In this document: positions 51,664 to 61,096 of the stretch, one piece after another
Layout of the letters: every line of letters begins with the position of its first letter
Numbering within the stretch: position 1 is the stretch's first letter
Assembly: GCF_026968045.1 (NCBI RefSeq)
Contig: NZ_JAPVBQ010000002.1
Coordinates: 546,933-610,932, forward strand
Source of the DNA: Modestobacter sp. VKM Ac-2977
Lineage (GTDB): Bacteria > Actinomycetota > Actinomycetes > Mycobacteriales > Geodermatophilaceae
Length of the DNA stretch: 64,000 nt
Direction: 5' to 3'
Program-made: the position numbers and the translations under genes
Notes under the pieces: model-generated
Seen by the model: the letters and a program-made list of their open reading frames with translations, nothing else
The model's database searches: none
Told to the model about the DNA's origin: nothing

Positions 51664-53489
51664 TGACCACAGGCATCGGGCGTGAGGGGCGGATGGCACG
51701 CGTCGGACTCACCGCAGAGCGGCTGACCCTGGCCGCCGCCGATCTGGCCGACGAGGTCGGGTTCGCCGAGGTCACCCTCTCGGCACTGGCCCGCCAGTTC
51801 GACGTGAAGGTGGCGAGCCTCTACGCCCACGTGCCGAGCTCCGGTGAGCTGCGCACCCGCGTCGCTCTGCTCGCCCTCGAGGAGATGGCCGACCTCGCCG
51901 CCTCGGCGCTGGCCGGCCGGGCGGGCAGGGACGCCCTGACCGCCTTCGCCGACGTCTACCGCAGCTACGCGCGCGAACACCCCGGCCGATATGCCGCCGC
52001 GCACCTCCGGCTCGACGCGGAGACCGCGACGAACAGCGCCGGTGTCCGGCACGCCGAGATGATGCGAGCGATCCTGCGCGGATACGAGCTCACCGGCGAC
52101 AACCAGACGCACGCCGTCCGGCTGCTGGGCAGCGTCTTCCACGGCTACGTGACCCTGGAGCTGGGTGGGAGCTTCGACCACAGCTCCCCTGACCCACAGG
52201 TGAGCTGGTCGCGCGTCCTCGACTCCCTCGACACGCTGCTGCGCGGCTGGACGGCGACAGCCGGCCCCCCCGCCCCGCAGCTGATCCCCCGCCCCCGCTC
52301 TTTCCCGAGGTCCACCATGTCCCCGCAGTTCCTCAGCAGCACCCCCCTCACCGCATCACTCCTGCGCGGTGCGATCGATCTCGAGCACACCGACCGAGGT
52401 CTCGTCCCGCACCGGCTCCCCGCCTGGGCGCGCGCGCAGTACGCCGACGGGCAGCTCGCGATGGCCGAGTCCCAGCCCTCAGGAGTCCGGCTGGTCTTCC
52501 GGACCGCCGCCACCACGATCGAGCTCGACACGATCGGGACGAAGGTCGCCTACGCGGGCGCTCCGGTGCGTCCCGATGGGCTGTACGACCTGGTGGTCGA
52601 CGGTCAGCTGACCGACCAGGCCACCGTGTCCGGGGGCGACGTCCTGTCGTTCGACCTGACCAGCGGGTCGGTCGAGCACCGCCCCGGGCCCGGAGGGACC
52701 GTCGCCTTCACCGGTCTCCCGGCGCAGGCCAAGGACGTCGAGATCTGGTTGCCGCACAATGAGACCACCGTGCTGGTCGAGCTCCGGACCGACGCACCCG
52801 TCGAGGCCGTCACCGGCGACACCCGTCCGGTGTGGCTGCACCACGGCAGCTCCATCAGCCAGGGCTCGAACGCGGCCAGCCCGTCCACCACGTGGCCCGC
52901 GATCGCCGCTTCGGCCGCCGGCGTGGACCTGGTCAACCTCGGCTTCGGCGGGAGCGCCCTGCTGGACCCGTTCACCGCGCGCACGATGCGCGACCAGCCG
53001 GCCGACCTGATCAGCGTGGCCATCGGGATCAACCTGGTGAACACCGACCTGATGCGCCTCCGGGCGCTCACCCCCGCGGTGCACGGCTTCCTGGACACCA
53101 TCCGGGACGGCCATCCGACGACGCCGCTGCTGGTGGTCTCGGCGATCCACTGCCCGATGCAGGAGGACACGCCCGGCCCGATCACCATTGACCCGGCGAC
53201 CTACGGCACCGCACAGGTCCAGTTCATGGCCACGGGGAATCCGGCGGAGGTGGCGGCGGGGAAGCTGACCCTGCGGGTCATCCGCGAGGAGCTGGCGCGG
53301 ATCGTCGCCAGCCGGGCGGAGGCGGACCTCAACCTGCACTACCTGGACGGGTTGGAGCTCTACGGCGAGGCCGACGGCGGCGCGTTGCCGCTCCCGGACA
53401 AGTTGCACCCCGACGCGGCCACCCACCGACTCATCGCCCGGCGCTTCGCCGAGCACGTCTTCGCGCCCAACGGCCCCTTCGGCGGGTAG
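51663..53489 (+). CDS. TetR regulator fused to SGNH hydrolase
   Basis: One 608-residue frame. Residues ~12-60 are a TetR helix-turn-helix (RLTLAAADLADEVGFAEVTL, QFDVKVASLYAHVPSSGELR), residues ~70-205 the WHG-type sensor domain (MMRAILRGYELTGDN, LLGSVFHGYVTLELGG). From residue ~219 (internal ATG 52317, GAGG at 6 nt) follows an SGNH/GDSL protein with a beta-rich domain, then WLHHGSSISQGS (Ser), LGFGGSALLD, VAIGINLVN and DKLHPDAATHR (Asp-x2-His). These parts are normally separate genes. Lost stop, or a fusion where the internal start also makes free hydrolase, are both possible. It is the only high-GC cargo gene of the island. Confidence 0.85.
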   Translation: MTTGIGREGRMARVGLTAERLTLAAADLADEVGFAEVTLSALARQFDVKVASLYAHVPSSGELRTRVALLALEEMADLAASALAGRAGRDALTAFADVYRSYAREHPGRYAAAHLRLDAETATNSAGVRHAEMMRAILRGYELTGDNQTHAVRLLGSVFHGYVTLELGGSFDHSSPDPQVSWSRVLDSLDTLLRGWTATAGPPAPQLIPRPRSFPRSTMSPQFLSSTPLTASLLRGAIDLEHTDRGLVPHRLPAWARAQYADGQLAMAESQPSGVRLVFRTAATTIELDTIGTKVAYAGAPVRPDGLYDLVVDGQLTDQATVSGGDVLSFDLTSGSVEHRPGPGGTVAFTGLPAQAKDVEIWLPHNETTVLVELRTDAPVEAVTGDTRPVWLHHGSSISQGSNAASPSTTWPAIAASAAGVDLVNLGFGGSALLDPFTARTMRDQPADLISVAIGINLVNTDLMRLRALTPAVHGFLDTIRDGHPTTPLLVVSAIHCPMQEDTPGPITIDPATYGTAQVQFMATGNPAEVAAGKLTLRVIREELARIVASRAEADLNLHYLDGLELYGEADGGALPLPDKLHPDAATHRLIARRFAEHVFAPNGPFGG

Positions 53490-53712
53490 GCGCCACACCC
53501 TCGGCGTACCCGACCGGAGCCTCCCGGCCGGACCGACCGATCCCCGTCGTCCTGGCCGGGCTGTTTTCCCCGGACGTCGTCGACGCCGCACCTGCGGGAG
53601 GGCATCGCCGGCGCGGACCGCACACCCTCCGCCGCCGAGCTGGGCGGGATCGGCCGGCAGTTGGCGTCGTCGAGGACTCGCGCGGGCCGCCACGCGCTCG
53701 CCGTGCACAGGG

Positions 53713-53870
53713 TTCCGCGACGACGTCGTGGACCTCGCCCGCAACCGTGAGCCGGGCCAGCACCTGGAGCAGATCGCGGCCGACTTCGGGATCAGCGAGT
53801 CGGCCTGACGAACCGGATGGAGGTCGCCGACGTCGAAGACGGGGCCGAGCCCGGGACCACGGTGTCGGAC
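53713..53870 (+). pseudogene. IS3-type OrfA remnant
   Basis: FRDDVVDLARNREPGQHLEQ and IAADFGISESA reproduce the OrfA helix-turn-helix, then a stop at 53806. The next OrfA segment (MEVADVEDGAEPGTT) continues one base out of frame. OrfB is absent. The surrounding 53,490-54,006 holds no other recognisable gene. The same OrfA family is complete at 62,278. Confidence 0.75.
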
Positions 53871-54006
53871 GGCCGCCATGGAGTCGTTCTCCGCCCTGCC
53901 GCAGAAGACATGGCGCGACAGGCGGAAGGGCAGCGCCCAGACACGCGGAGGGGCGCCTGCTTGCCCCTCCCCGCGACCTCGGCCGGTGACGGGCTGGGCC
54001 AGGTCA

Positions 54007-54169
54007 TAGCCTCTCCGTCATGCGAGCCGTGCAGATCACCGAGTTCGGTGGCCCCGAGGTCCTCAACGTCGTCGACCTGCCCGACCCCACCCCGGGAGAC
54101 GGCGAGCAGCTCTTCGACGTCTCGACCGCCGGCATCAATTATGCCGACACACATCAGCGGCTGTCGTGA
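54007..54169 (+). pseudogene. qor 5' fragment, copy 3
   Basis: ATG 54020 encodes 49 residues, MRAVQITEFGGPEVLNVVDL to NYADTHQRLS and TGA. TAGCCT (54007-54012) ends 7 nt before the ATG. After the break it shares TGAGACCTACCT with copy 1, so the sequence just right of the junction is conserved between these two copies. Confidence 0.88.
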
Positions 54170-54481
54170 GACCTACCTCAGCTGGCAAGTAACTGGCTGG
54201 ACCGCACGTCGAAGCCCGCTGGATGGGACACCAGGGATGGTCTCGCTTCTGGCGGACGTCACATCTGGGGTGTACGGACAACGCCGGTGCCGCCGACGCC
54301 GCGAAGTTCGCGGCCAGCCACCGGCGCGCGGCCTCGCCGACGATGGACCCAGCCCAAAGGCAAAGAACCCATCCGTCGCCCAACAGTCGATGGCCCGGGC
54401 CGGTTGCCTGCATTGGGTCGGCATCTTGGATGAGCACGTCTCGGCGCTAAAGGGCGCGACTCAACGCGCCGATATCAATCC
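54170..54481. other. Non-coding stretch after qor copy 3
   Basis: About 310 bp. Reading frames on either strand have no family signature and no credible ribosome site. It begins with the short conserved arm right of the qor break. I see nothing else. Confidence 0.5.
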
Positions 54482-54787
54482 GTGTCAAAACAGGCCTGGG
54501 AAGAGACGAAGTACACGGAGTTCAGGAACCTGCTCGCTCAAGATTGGAGGTCGTACGCACTCGCCTTCGACGCCAAGACACATCTCCGGATGGCAACACT
54601 GCTCCACGAGCTTGACATGCGTAGAGACCCCGAGCTATTGAGGGCGTTGGTCGCCGATGCCGCCATGGTCTACGTGTATTTTGACAGGCTCCGCCATTTG
54701 ACAGCCCGGGAACTCCGCGACGCAATCATTCAGGAGTCTCGCGGCCTTGCAACATGGGGAACCAGCCCGTCGGACAGGCCTACCTAA
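54482..54787 (+). CDS. Small helical protein, unknown
   Basis: A 101-residue protein (GTG 54482) predicted mostly helical: YTEFRNLLAQDWRSYALAFD, TLLHELDMRRDPELLRALVA, YFDRLRHLTARELRDAIIQE. No cysteines, membrane segments or known motif. Codon use includes AT-rich codons (ATT, TTT, CTA) unusual in the flanking chromosome, suggesting transfer. No clear ribosome site precedes the GTG, so the start is uncertain. It opens the third module and may work with the nuclease-like gene behind it. Confidence 0.5.
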   Translation: MSKQAWEETKYTEFRNLLAQDWRSYALAFDAKTHLRMATLLHELDMRRDPELLRALVADAAMVYVYFDRLRHLTARELRDAIIQESRGLATWGTSPSDRPT

Positions 54788-55064
54788 CCGAAGAGGTCGG
54801 ACAACTCCTAGGCTGATTTCTCGTTGCCGACGATCGCGCCAAGGTCTACTCGCCTGCGGTGGGGCTTGGTGAGCTAATCGAACATGGCCCGGAACCACGG
54901 GCGATTCGTTCGTTGTGGCAACTCGGTTCCACTGGTCGTGCGCATTCAAGTTGTGCGGTCAACTTAGCAACCGGCCACCTGCATCGGCGAGTCATGGGCC
55001 GCCAGGCGCCAGCAGCGGGCGTCGTCCACGCCCGGTCCAGTAGTGCAGGCCATTGCGAGAGAAC

Positions 55065-55649
55065 GTGACGAAAGGATATTGGGTCTTGGCCAATAAGAAC
55101 AGACTCACATTGGCCGTACGGTTGCCGACCGACCGCAGCGCCCGCAGGAATGAAGCACTTCATGAACTGGCTTGGCGCGATCTGCTCGAATTGGTTCCCG
55201 GCACCCTGTCGAGACTCCTGACTCTTGCGCCACTACCGGCGGGCGCTAGTGCGATCTCATTGGCAACGGGCGTGCGCATCGGATTCGCCGGTGGCTGCGG
55301 TTCCGATCTCTTCGTCACATGCGCGGCGTGTGAACTCGAGCGTGCTGTTATAGAGATCAAGGGGCCGACTGCATCGATGAACCTCGGCATCGACGGGTGG
55401 CAGACGGACGTGTATCGCAGCAAGTATGTCAATGGCATCTCCATGGCGTGCCAGTGCGTGGTCCGCGAGCCGGTCCCACTCCTATTTCTACTTGACGCCC
55501 GGGACCGCAACCGCCACAGCATCGAGCGGACGGAAGGTTGCCACTACCCACTGGACTTGAGCAAGTGGGTCGTCCTTCCATACAGTTCCGTCTTGCAAGT
55601 TGCACCCTTCGCCGGTCATGCCCTGGCGGCCTGGCTGACTGGACGCTAA
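55065..55649 (+). CDS. PD-(D/E)XK nuclease-like protein
   Basis: A 194-residue cargo protein. A helical N terminus (HELAWRDLLELVPGTLSRLL) is followed by a strand with Asp81 in GGCGSDLFVT and then ERAVIEIKG with Glu97 and Lys99. The spacing D-x15-E-x-K and the strand pattern are those of PD-(D/E)XK nucleases. A cysteine pair (CAAC) lies between. GTG 55065 has GAGAGAAC upstream; a TTG 12 bases earlier is an alternative. The next gene, convergent, is a HEPN protein. A defence nuclease is plausible, but the family is not identified. Confidence 0.6.
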   Translation: MTKGYWVLANKNRLTLAVRLPTDRSARRNEALHELAWRDLLELVPGTLSRLLTLAPLPAGASAISLATGVRIGFAGGCGSDLFVTCAACELERAVIEIKGPTASMNLGIDGWQTDVYRSKYVNGISMACQCVVREPVPLLFLLDARDRNRHSIERTEGCHYPLDLSKWVVLPYSSVLQVAPFAGHALAAWLTGR

Positions 55650-55721
55650 GTCATGCGAGATCGTCGCGCCGCACGAGACGCGCCGACTGCAGCAGAGGCC
55701 AGTGCACTTTCGCGACTCCTT

Positions 55722-57368
55722 TCACGCGTCCGGGCCGGTGGTGGTCGTAGGCGCCTGGCCCAGAATGAGCTTTAGACTTCGACCAGTTCCGTCCTTCTCA
55801 GTTAAGAGGTCGGGTCGATCGCCGAAAATTCTCCTCAAAGCCGCGATGGCGAAGTCGAGCGCCTCGTAACAAAGCGCGATTTCAGTCTGCTTGGGCTGAC
55901 TGCTCCCATGGACCGCCTTGCTCCTGAGCGTGTAGATCTTTCCGAGCTTTTCGCGAAGATCAAGACGTTCCGTCGGGTCGGACCTCAGTAGCAGAGCGAG
56001 GCTGGCAGTCACCCGGAGCGTGGGTTCACCCTGACTGCTCCCAAACATATTCTCCCACGCAATCACCGAATCGATAAGAACATCGACGGGATCGCGGCGT
56101 TCAGCAGTGGCGCGGATGATCCGGTTCATCGCTATGGCCAGTCTCTCACTTCCAGGCGACGCAACATAGCCGAACCATGTCTGCCACTCCCCGACTTCCT
56201 CCTCGCTGAGTATTGTCGGCATCAAACCGACGACTTGGCGCGGATCCGACCACCCTTGGCTGGGATACTGGTCCAACGGGTCGTCGATGGACTGCCAGCT
56301 TGGCGCAATTTGCACTCGCTGCTCTCGCCTCACTGCGAGTAACAGACTCACCCTCAGCTGTTCAGTCAGTTCGGCGGTTCGATTTGCCTTGACCAGGTCG
56401 GCCGGCCATTCGGGAAGCGAGTCGTCCGACTCTGCTCTGAATCGAACCAAGTACGGCACCTGGGCTTCTGCGACAACATCACCCGCGTAGTCGATGGCGA
56501 CCACCTCGCCGTCGGGGTTCGTTGTCTGCAGTTGCCCACGGATGCTCTTCGGCACGCGATCACCATCTTGGTCACCCGCCTGGCGAAGCACCAGATCGCC
56601 GAATGTGTACGGACCCCCGGGTAAACGCACTCCGGCGAACGCGAACCACGCTGGCACTGACACTTGACTCTTGGTCGTAAGCAGCCGACGAACTAGCTGC
56701 CATCGATCCAAGGCAAGTTGACAATAGTGAGATATAACCGGGGTGGCGCCGTCCGCTGGCCGCGCGCGCCAAGCCCCCGCCATGATGAGCTCAAGTAAGC
56801 TCCATAGTTGCAGTGAGTTTCCGCGGCCCGTACTCCGATAGATCATGTCAGTCGTGCGCCCGGTGTGGTCGGTTTCGTTCTTGAAAATCTTGGCCAGTTC
56901 CGCGTCCGACACGACCCCTGCCTGGAATTCGGCGGCTAGATGATGCCGGAACAAGAGCGAGGTGGCATTTGTACTCAGACGCCCGGCTGGGAAGTCGGCC
57001 CAGAAGGGATCTGGTGGGAGTAGGAGTGTCGAGTAACACTCCGCAGCCATCCGCACCACCAACCCGTCCAGCCGGTCTGTGGTCTCGGGCAGCGACACGA
57101 CGCCGCCCGCCTGCTTGTGGAGCGTGAGAGCCAAGACCTCGCCGTCCACCTCCTCGCTGAGGCGATATCTAAGGAACTCACCCATGGCCTTCGGGTCTTC
57201 TGCTTCACCTACGACGGTGGCAAGGACACCGTTGATTTGTCTGACTATTGCCGTCGCAGCGCCGCTACCGGCAATTTCCTCTATGGGACGGGCACACACG
57301 AACTCGAGCAGTGCCCGGCCTAGAGCTCCGGCTGCATGGTCGACCTCGGACTGCTGAAGAGGAGGCAC
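55722..57368 (-). CDS. HEPN-domain protein (Apea-like), large
   Basis: A 548-residue cytosolic protein filling most of the third module. The C-terminal ~130 residues look like an Apea-type HEPN domain (DVLIDSVIAWENMFGSSQGE, then LGKIYTLRSKAVHGSSQ), with Arg482 and His487 forming the Rx4H motif of HEPN ribonucleases. The N-terminal ~400 residues have no family I recognise; they are mixed helix and strand (WSLLELIMAGAWRARPAD, VPYLVRFRAESDD). GTG 57368 is the likely start, 48 bp from qor copy 4 on the other strand. HEPN proteins are common effectors of anti-phage systems; that role here is inferred. Confidence 0.75.
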   Translation of the reverse strand: MPPLQQSEVDHAAGALGRALLEFVCARPIEEIAGSGAATAIVRQINGVLATVVGEAEDPKAMGEFLRYRLSEEVDGEVLALTLHKQAGGVVSLPETTDRLDGLVVRMAAECYSTLLLPPDPFWADFPAGRLSTNATSLLFRHHLAAEFQAGVVSDAELAKIFKNETDHTGRTTDMIYRSTGRGNSLQLWSLLELIMAGAWRARPADGATPVISHYCQLALDRWQLVRRLLTTKSQVSVPAWFAFAGVRLPGGPYTFGDLVLRQAGDQDGDRVPKSIRGQLQTTNPDGEVVAIDYAGDVVAEAQVPYLVRFRAESDDSLPEWPADLVKANRTAELTEQLRVSLLLAVRREQRVQIAPSWQSIDDPLDQYPSQGWSDPRQVVGLMPTILSEEEVGEWQTWFGYVASPGSERLAIAMNRIIRATAERRDPVDVLIDSVIAWENMFGSSQGEPTLRVTASLALLLRSDPTERLDLREKLGKIYTLRSKAVHGSSQPKQTEIALCYEALDFAIAALRRIFGDRPDLLTEKDGTGRSLKLILGQAPTTTTGPDA

Positions 57369-57402
57369 CCACCTATCCTCGCAGCGCGAGGGCGGCCCGG
57401 CT

Positions 57403-57571
57403 TAGCCTCACCGTCATGCGCGCTGTGCAGATCACCCGCTTCGGCGGCCCCGAGGTCATGGACGTCGTCGACCTGCCCGACCCGGTCCCCGGGGACGGCG
57501 AGCAGCTCTTCGACATCTCCTCGTCCGGCGTCAATTTTGCGGATACACACCACCGCCTGTCGTGCAACTGA
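57403..57571 (+). pseudogene. qor 5' fragment, copy 4
   Basis: ATG 57416 encodes 51 residues, MRAVQITRFGGPEVMDVVDL to NFADTHHRLSCN and TGA. TAGCCT (57403-57408) ends 7 nt before the ATG. The break region TTTTGCGGATACACACC is shared exactly with copy 5, and both continue with CAACTGACAT. Confidence 0.88.
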
Positions 57572-57672
57572 CATGTTGCGGACCACCAGACGAACCGCTT
57601 GAAGCCCTTGCAGCGGGCGCCCTAAGGATCGGCTTTCGGGCCCTCCGCCGGACGCTTTCAAGGCATTCCGCG

Positions 57673-58848
57673 TTAGTGGAAGTCTGGCTCACCCGCACAC
57701 CAGTCGTCCCGGATGCCGAGCTCGGCCAGGTTCGCGCTCGCGAGCGGGGCTTCCGGCTCCGCGACCGTGACGTCGATCGGTGCGGCCCATGGCATGTGGA
57801 GGTTCACTGTCACCGCCGGGTCGAGCGTGCGCCAAAGCCACGGCACCGCCTTATGAATGTTGTATAGGCTGATTCCGCTCCCCACTACGACGTACGGGTT
57901 GTGCGAGCGGCGCCAGCCATGGATTGTCCGCCAGTGTCCGTCTGTACTCAGTTCCGTGAAGTCCGCGACTTGCGACGGACCCAGCCAGTGCATTCCGTAC
58001 AGCGTCGGCTGGACGTCGTAGGGCCGCGTCGGAGACTCGGTGTTGCTGAGCACCGCTGTGACCAGCGGGTAGGGAAGGTCAGCGCCGTACCTGTTCGACT
58101 TAGCGCCGAGGACACGATTGAGACCTGCCTTGTTGTCCGCCCCCCTGGCTCTGCCCGCTCCGCGGATCGCCACCAGGGGCGCTTGATCCGAGCCCACGGG
58201 CAACGCCGTGAAATCGAGCTTCCAGCCGTCGTCGTCATACGAAAATTTTGGCCGACCGGCGTACTCATCGGTGTCATGAGATCGATCGAGGTCATCCAGC
58301 CATGTAACCAGCCGGTTCCGCAACCGGACAGCTTTCGGCGGTCGCGGTCCAATTCGGTGCCACTCAAAGCTGAGGGTCCAGCCGTCGACCCGAGTGTTGT
58401 CGAGGATCGCCTCGACGTCGCGATGCCGCCGCTCCGAGGTTCGCTTCTCCGGCGCCATGCCGACGCTTACGGCTTCGAGGTAGAACGGTTGAGACGCGTG
58501 TACCAAGAAGTCCGGGTGCTTCGACGTCCCCGGGACGTCTGGATGAGTCTCCACTTCACACCCTGAGCCAGCCAGCAGCTAATGCAGGTAGAGCTCCCAG
58601 AAGGCGCCGTCGAACGCGTCGTCGTCACCACTTCCAAGGTTCCCCACGACGCTAGGGCGATCGTCGACCGGGAAGGCGTCAACCCACCGCTGCAGCAGGT
58701 CCCGCACGGGCACAAAGAAGTCGGATCCGGTTCGACTCGGGAACTCGTAGCTCGACTCGTTCGAGCGGCGAGGCGACCGGTTTCTGCGATCGCTTGGCTC
58801 AAATATTCTCGTGGCAACAAGATACGCACCCCGTGGCGCCGAGGACCC
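57673..58848 (-). pseudogene. Nuclease-like protein interrupted by an amber codon
   Basis: From 58554 down to 57673 an open frame of 293 codons carries GTSKHPDFLVHASQPFYLEA, a restriction-endonuclease-like Asp...Glu-Ala pair without the usual lysine, then WTLSFEWHRIGPRPP and PLVTAVLSNTESPT. The same frame continues upstream through a TAG at 58581-58579 into a convincing extension (RTGSDFFVPVRDLLQRW, DAFDGAFWELYLH), bounded by a stop at 58851 with no start codon. So the original protein was longer and has both a nonsense codon and a lost start. It may be translated only from an internal start. Confidence 0.65.
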
Positions 58849-59037
58849 TCAGCAACCAGTTACTCAGCATGCCGTCTCGGCCAGGGCAGCGAAATCCAGG
58901 ACCCCCTGATCGATGTCGCTGGCGCGGTCATCAACCGTCTAGGCGCGCTTCCCGGCAGCGCAGGCGAGGTCATAGCACTACCTTATCGACCATAAGATGG
59001 CACTGTGTTGTTAGCTGAGCTTGGCGGAGCCGCTACT

Positions 59038-59484
59038 TCAAACTTCCTCGAGCAGGCTTTTCTCGACGGCTGATAGTGAGCTCTCGCCCTCGAGCACGTC
59101 GGGGGCATCGGCCACCTCCTGCAACCAGTCTGGGATCGCCTCACCTCGCCCGCGCAAGATTGCGATCTTCGTCTGCGCAAGACGTTTCTCGGCCGACGTC
59201 ACTTTGTACGGGACCATCAACTTCGTGCGCAAGACAGACTTATTCAAGTTGAGCTGGCGATCCAGCTCGGCCACCGCGGCGGGCTCGGCCTGAATGTCGA
59301 CGATGGCGTAGATGCCCTCGACGTTTCTTTCTAGCTCATAGGACAGTCGGCGGCGGCCCCAAATTTCCGTCTTGACGACTCCACCAGCATCGGTGACGAC
59401 GGATAGGAATCGGTCCAGGCTAGGAGCGATCGACCGATCCTCCAGTTCAGGATCTAGGATGATCATCAACTCGTAGTGACGCAC
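59038..59484 (-). CDS. rpsF: Ribosomal protein bS6 paralogue with C-terminal extension
   Basis: A 148-residue protein whose first ~95 residues are plain bS6: [40 protein letters not shown] and [19 protein letters not shown]. bS6 sits on the 30S platform beside bS18. The last ~50 residues ([20 protein letters not shown] onward, acidic end) are not found in the housekeeping protein. It lacks its usual ssb-rpsR-rplI partners and lies between cargo genes, with lower GC. GTG 59484 has AAAGGGG upstream. It is probably a second copy acquired with the island; function as a spare or altered ribosomal protein is inference. Confidence 0.88.
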   Translation of the reverse strand: MRHYELMIILDPELEDRSIAPSLDRFLSVVTDAGGVVKTEIWGRRRLSYELERNVEGIYAIVDIQAEPAAVAELDRQLNLNKSVLRTKLMVPYKVTSAEKRLAQTKIAILRGRGEAIPDWLQEVADAPDVLEGESSLSAVEKSLLEEV

Positions 59485-59542
59485 TTGATCACCACCCCTT
59501 TCGCTGCACGGTCCTGATCGGTCTCGAATGACGGACGGGCCA

Positions 59543-59914
59543 TTACACGTCGCCCTGCAGTTCGCTCAGCGTAACAACTCTCACAAATGTGGTTGCCTCG
59601 CGCTGCTCGCGGGCGTTTCTAGGAGCAGCAAGAAGAGCATCTACGGCAACTTCTATAGCCGCCCGGTCGGACGCACTGACATCGGGGTCGTTCGCCCGAG
59701 ACTGCAAGATGGCCGTACCGGTTTCGGCTAGCTTTGTGTTATCACTAGCCGACCACTCGATAGCTCTGTGAATCTCCGATTGCAGGTGCTTGCGAGTCTC
59801 ACGCTTGTCGAGCTGTTCCGCCGCTGCTGCCGCGTTGTTTGCCCCCAGACGCGTGCCAAGGAATGTGAATAGGGCTGCTACAACCGCACCAGCTAGTAGG
59901 AGCCACGCGTCCAA
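59543..59914 (-). CDS. Single-pass membrane-anchored helical protein
   Basis: A 123-residue protein with one N-terminal hydrophobic helix ([17 protein letters not shown]) followed by a soluble helical region ([37 protein letters not shown]). TTG 59914 is the start: AGGAGG lies five bases before it, and no ATG or GTG is better placed. It lies 58 bp upstream of the bS6 paralogue on the same strand and is probably in one operon with it. Function unknown. Confidence 0.68.
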   Translation of the reverse strand: MDAWLLLAGAVVAALFTFLGTRLGANNAAAAAEQLDKRETRKHLQSEIHRAIEWSASDNTKLAETGTAILQSRANDPDVSASDRAAIEVAVDALLAAPRNAREQREATTFVRVVTLSELQGDV

Positions 59915-60260
59915 GGTGCCTCCTAGTCCATGTCGGCGGGTCGACTTTAAGTCGGATTGTCACACCTGTCGCCCCCTGTCTCGGCGCAGGGATGACGACG
60001 TGCGCTTCCTGGCTGCGAACCCTCTAGCGGCCTTGGGGTTGGAGTCGGTGTTGAGGTTGGGGTGGATCATGCCGTCAGGAGCCAGTCGCTCAGTACGAGA
60101 TCGCGCTGGCCGGCGTCTTTAGCGGGGGCGCCCGCCTTGGCAAGGCTCAGGTGCCCCTCGTCCGGACGGCGGCCGGGCTAGCACCACCGCCTTGTCATAC
60201 CGCCCCTTCGAGTGTCCACGAGCCTCGGCAGACTCAAGCCGGCCGCTGATGGCGGCCAAC
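59915..60260. other. Non-coding stretch in the fourth module
   Basis: About 345 bp with no supported gene. Short frames on both strands lack ribosome sites and recognisable motifs. Promoters for the membrane-protein/bS6 pair should lie here, but no clear -35/-10 pair stands out. Confidence 0.5.
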
Positions 60261-60878
60261 TCATCGAGACTTGGCCAAGAGCTCGCGGGCCTTCACACGT
60301 CGCTCGAGAAGCTTGGCGTGAGTCGCCCCCACCCAGCGGCGCCGATCGCCCGCATGCGCCTCCCATCGGTCGATGACCGCGATCTCAGACTCGTAGTCCT
60401 TCAGCTTGCGATAGATGATGGCCGCTTCGTTCGTCCATCCTGGCGCGGTTTCTCGAGCGCGGTGCTCCGAGACGGGGCGGCCGAAGTACTGGGCACGCAC
60501 CGGGGCGTTCGCGTTCTCCACGGCCTGCTGTGACTCGGTCGCGGCGATGATCTCGTGCAGGAGGGCCAGAGCCTCGTCGTATCGCTGCTCTCGCTTGAGG
60601 GACGCGACCTCGTGGGACCACTGCGTGTGGTGACGCCCACGGACTAGGCCAGCCTCATGCTCGGCTGCTTCCAGACGATCCATCGGCGGCACCCAACGGC
60701 CGTCTCGGAGCATGCTCCAAGCACGCTCACCCTGACCCATGCCCTCGTACCGGGAGTCATTCTGCCGCTCGTAGTACGAGGCCCGCTGCCGGGAAGTCCC
60801 CTCGCTGGCGCTAGCCATCAACTCACTGTTCGTCGTCGAGGCCTGGGGACTGGAGCGGCGCAGCAGTCGACCGAACAC
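60261..60878 (-). CDS. Helical, TPR-like hypothetical protein
   Basis: A 205-residue soluble protein. A low-complexity Ser/Arg start is followed by WSMLRDGRWVPPMDRLEAAE and helix pairs that look like degenerate tetratricopeptide repeats (EVASLKREQRYDEALALLHE, NEAAIIYRKLKDYESEIAVI), ending in a basic helix. GTG 60878 follows GGAGGTCCC. Similar proteins occur in many actinobacteria without assigned function. It is the first gene of the minus-strand group in this module. Confidence 0.7.
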   Translation of the reverse strand: MFGRLLRRSSPQASTTNSELMASASEGTSRQRASYYERQNDSRYEGMGQGERAWSMLRDGRWVPPMDRLEAAEHEAGLVRGRHHTQWSHEVASLKREQRYDEALALLHEIIAATESQQAVENANAPVRAQYFGRPVSEHRARETAPGWTNEAAIIYRKLKDYESEIAVIDRWEAHAGDRRRWVGATHAKLLERRVKARELLAKSR

Positions 60879-61096
60879 GGGACCTCCTCCGGGCGCTGGG
60901 CCCGAGTCGAATGAGCCCTCACCGTAGGTTCGCTGCGCGCCTGCCTCGGCAAGCGGCTTCGCGTCGGCGCGTCGCTGCTAACGAGCCGTTGTGGTCCCAA
61001 GCCGCGTATGTCTAGGGGGCGCAGACGCTGCTCCCCTCTGGCGAAGGAGCGGCTGTGTGCCAAACAGGAGGCATGTGGCCCTGCCCGCAATGCCCC

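Noticed and set aside
54823-55068. A possible small gene (YSPAVGLGELIEHGPEPRAI) between the two cargo genes
   Set aside because: It needs a TTG start without ribosome site, overlaps the next gene, and has no recognisable family.
58467-58829. A 120-codon minus-strand frame upstream of the nuclease-like gene
   Set aside because: It is out of frame with the protein-like reading of the same DNA and is Ser/Thr/Arg-rich, a shadow.
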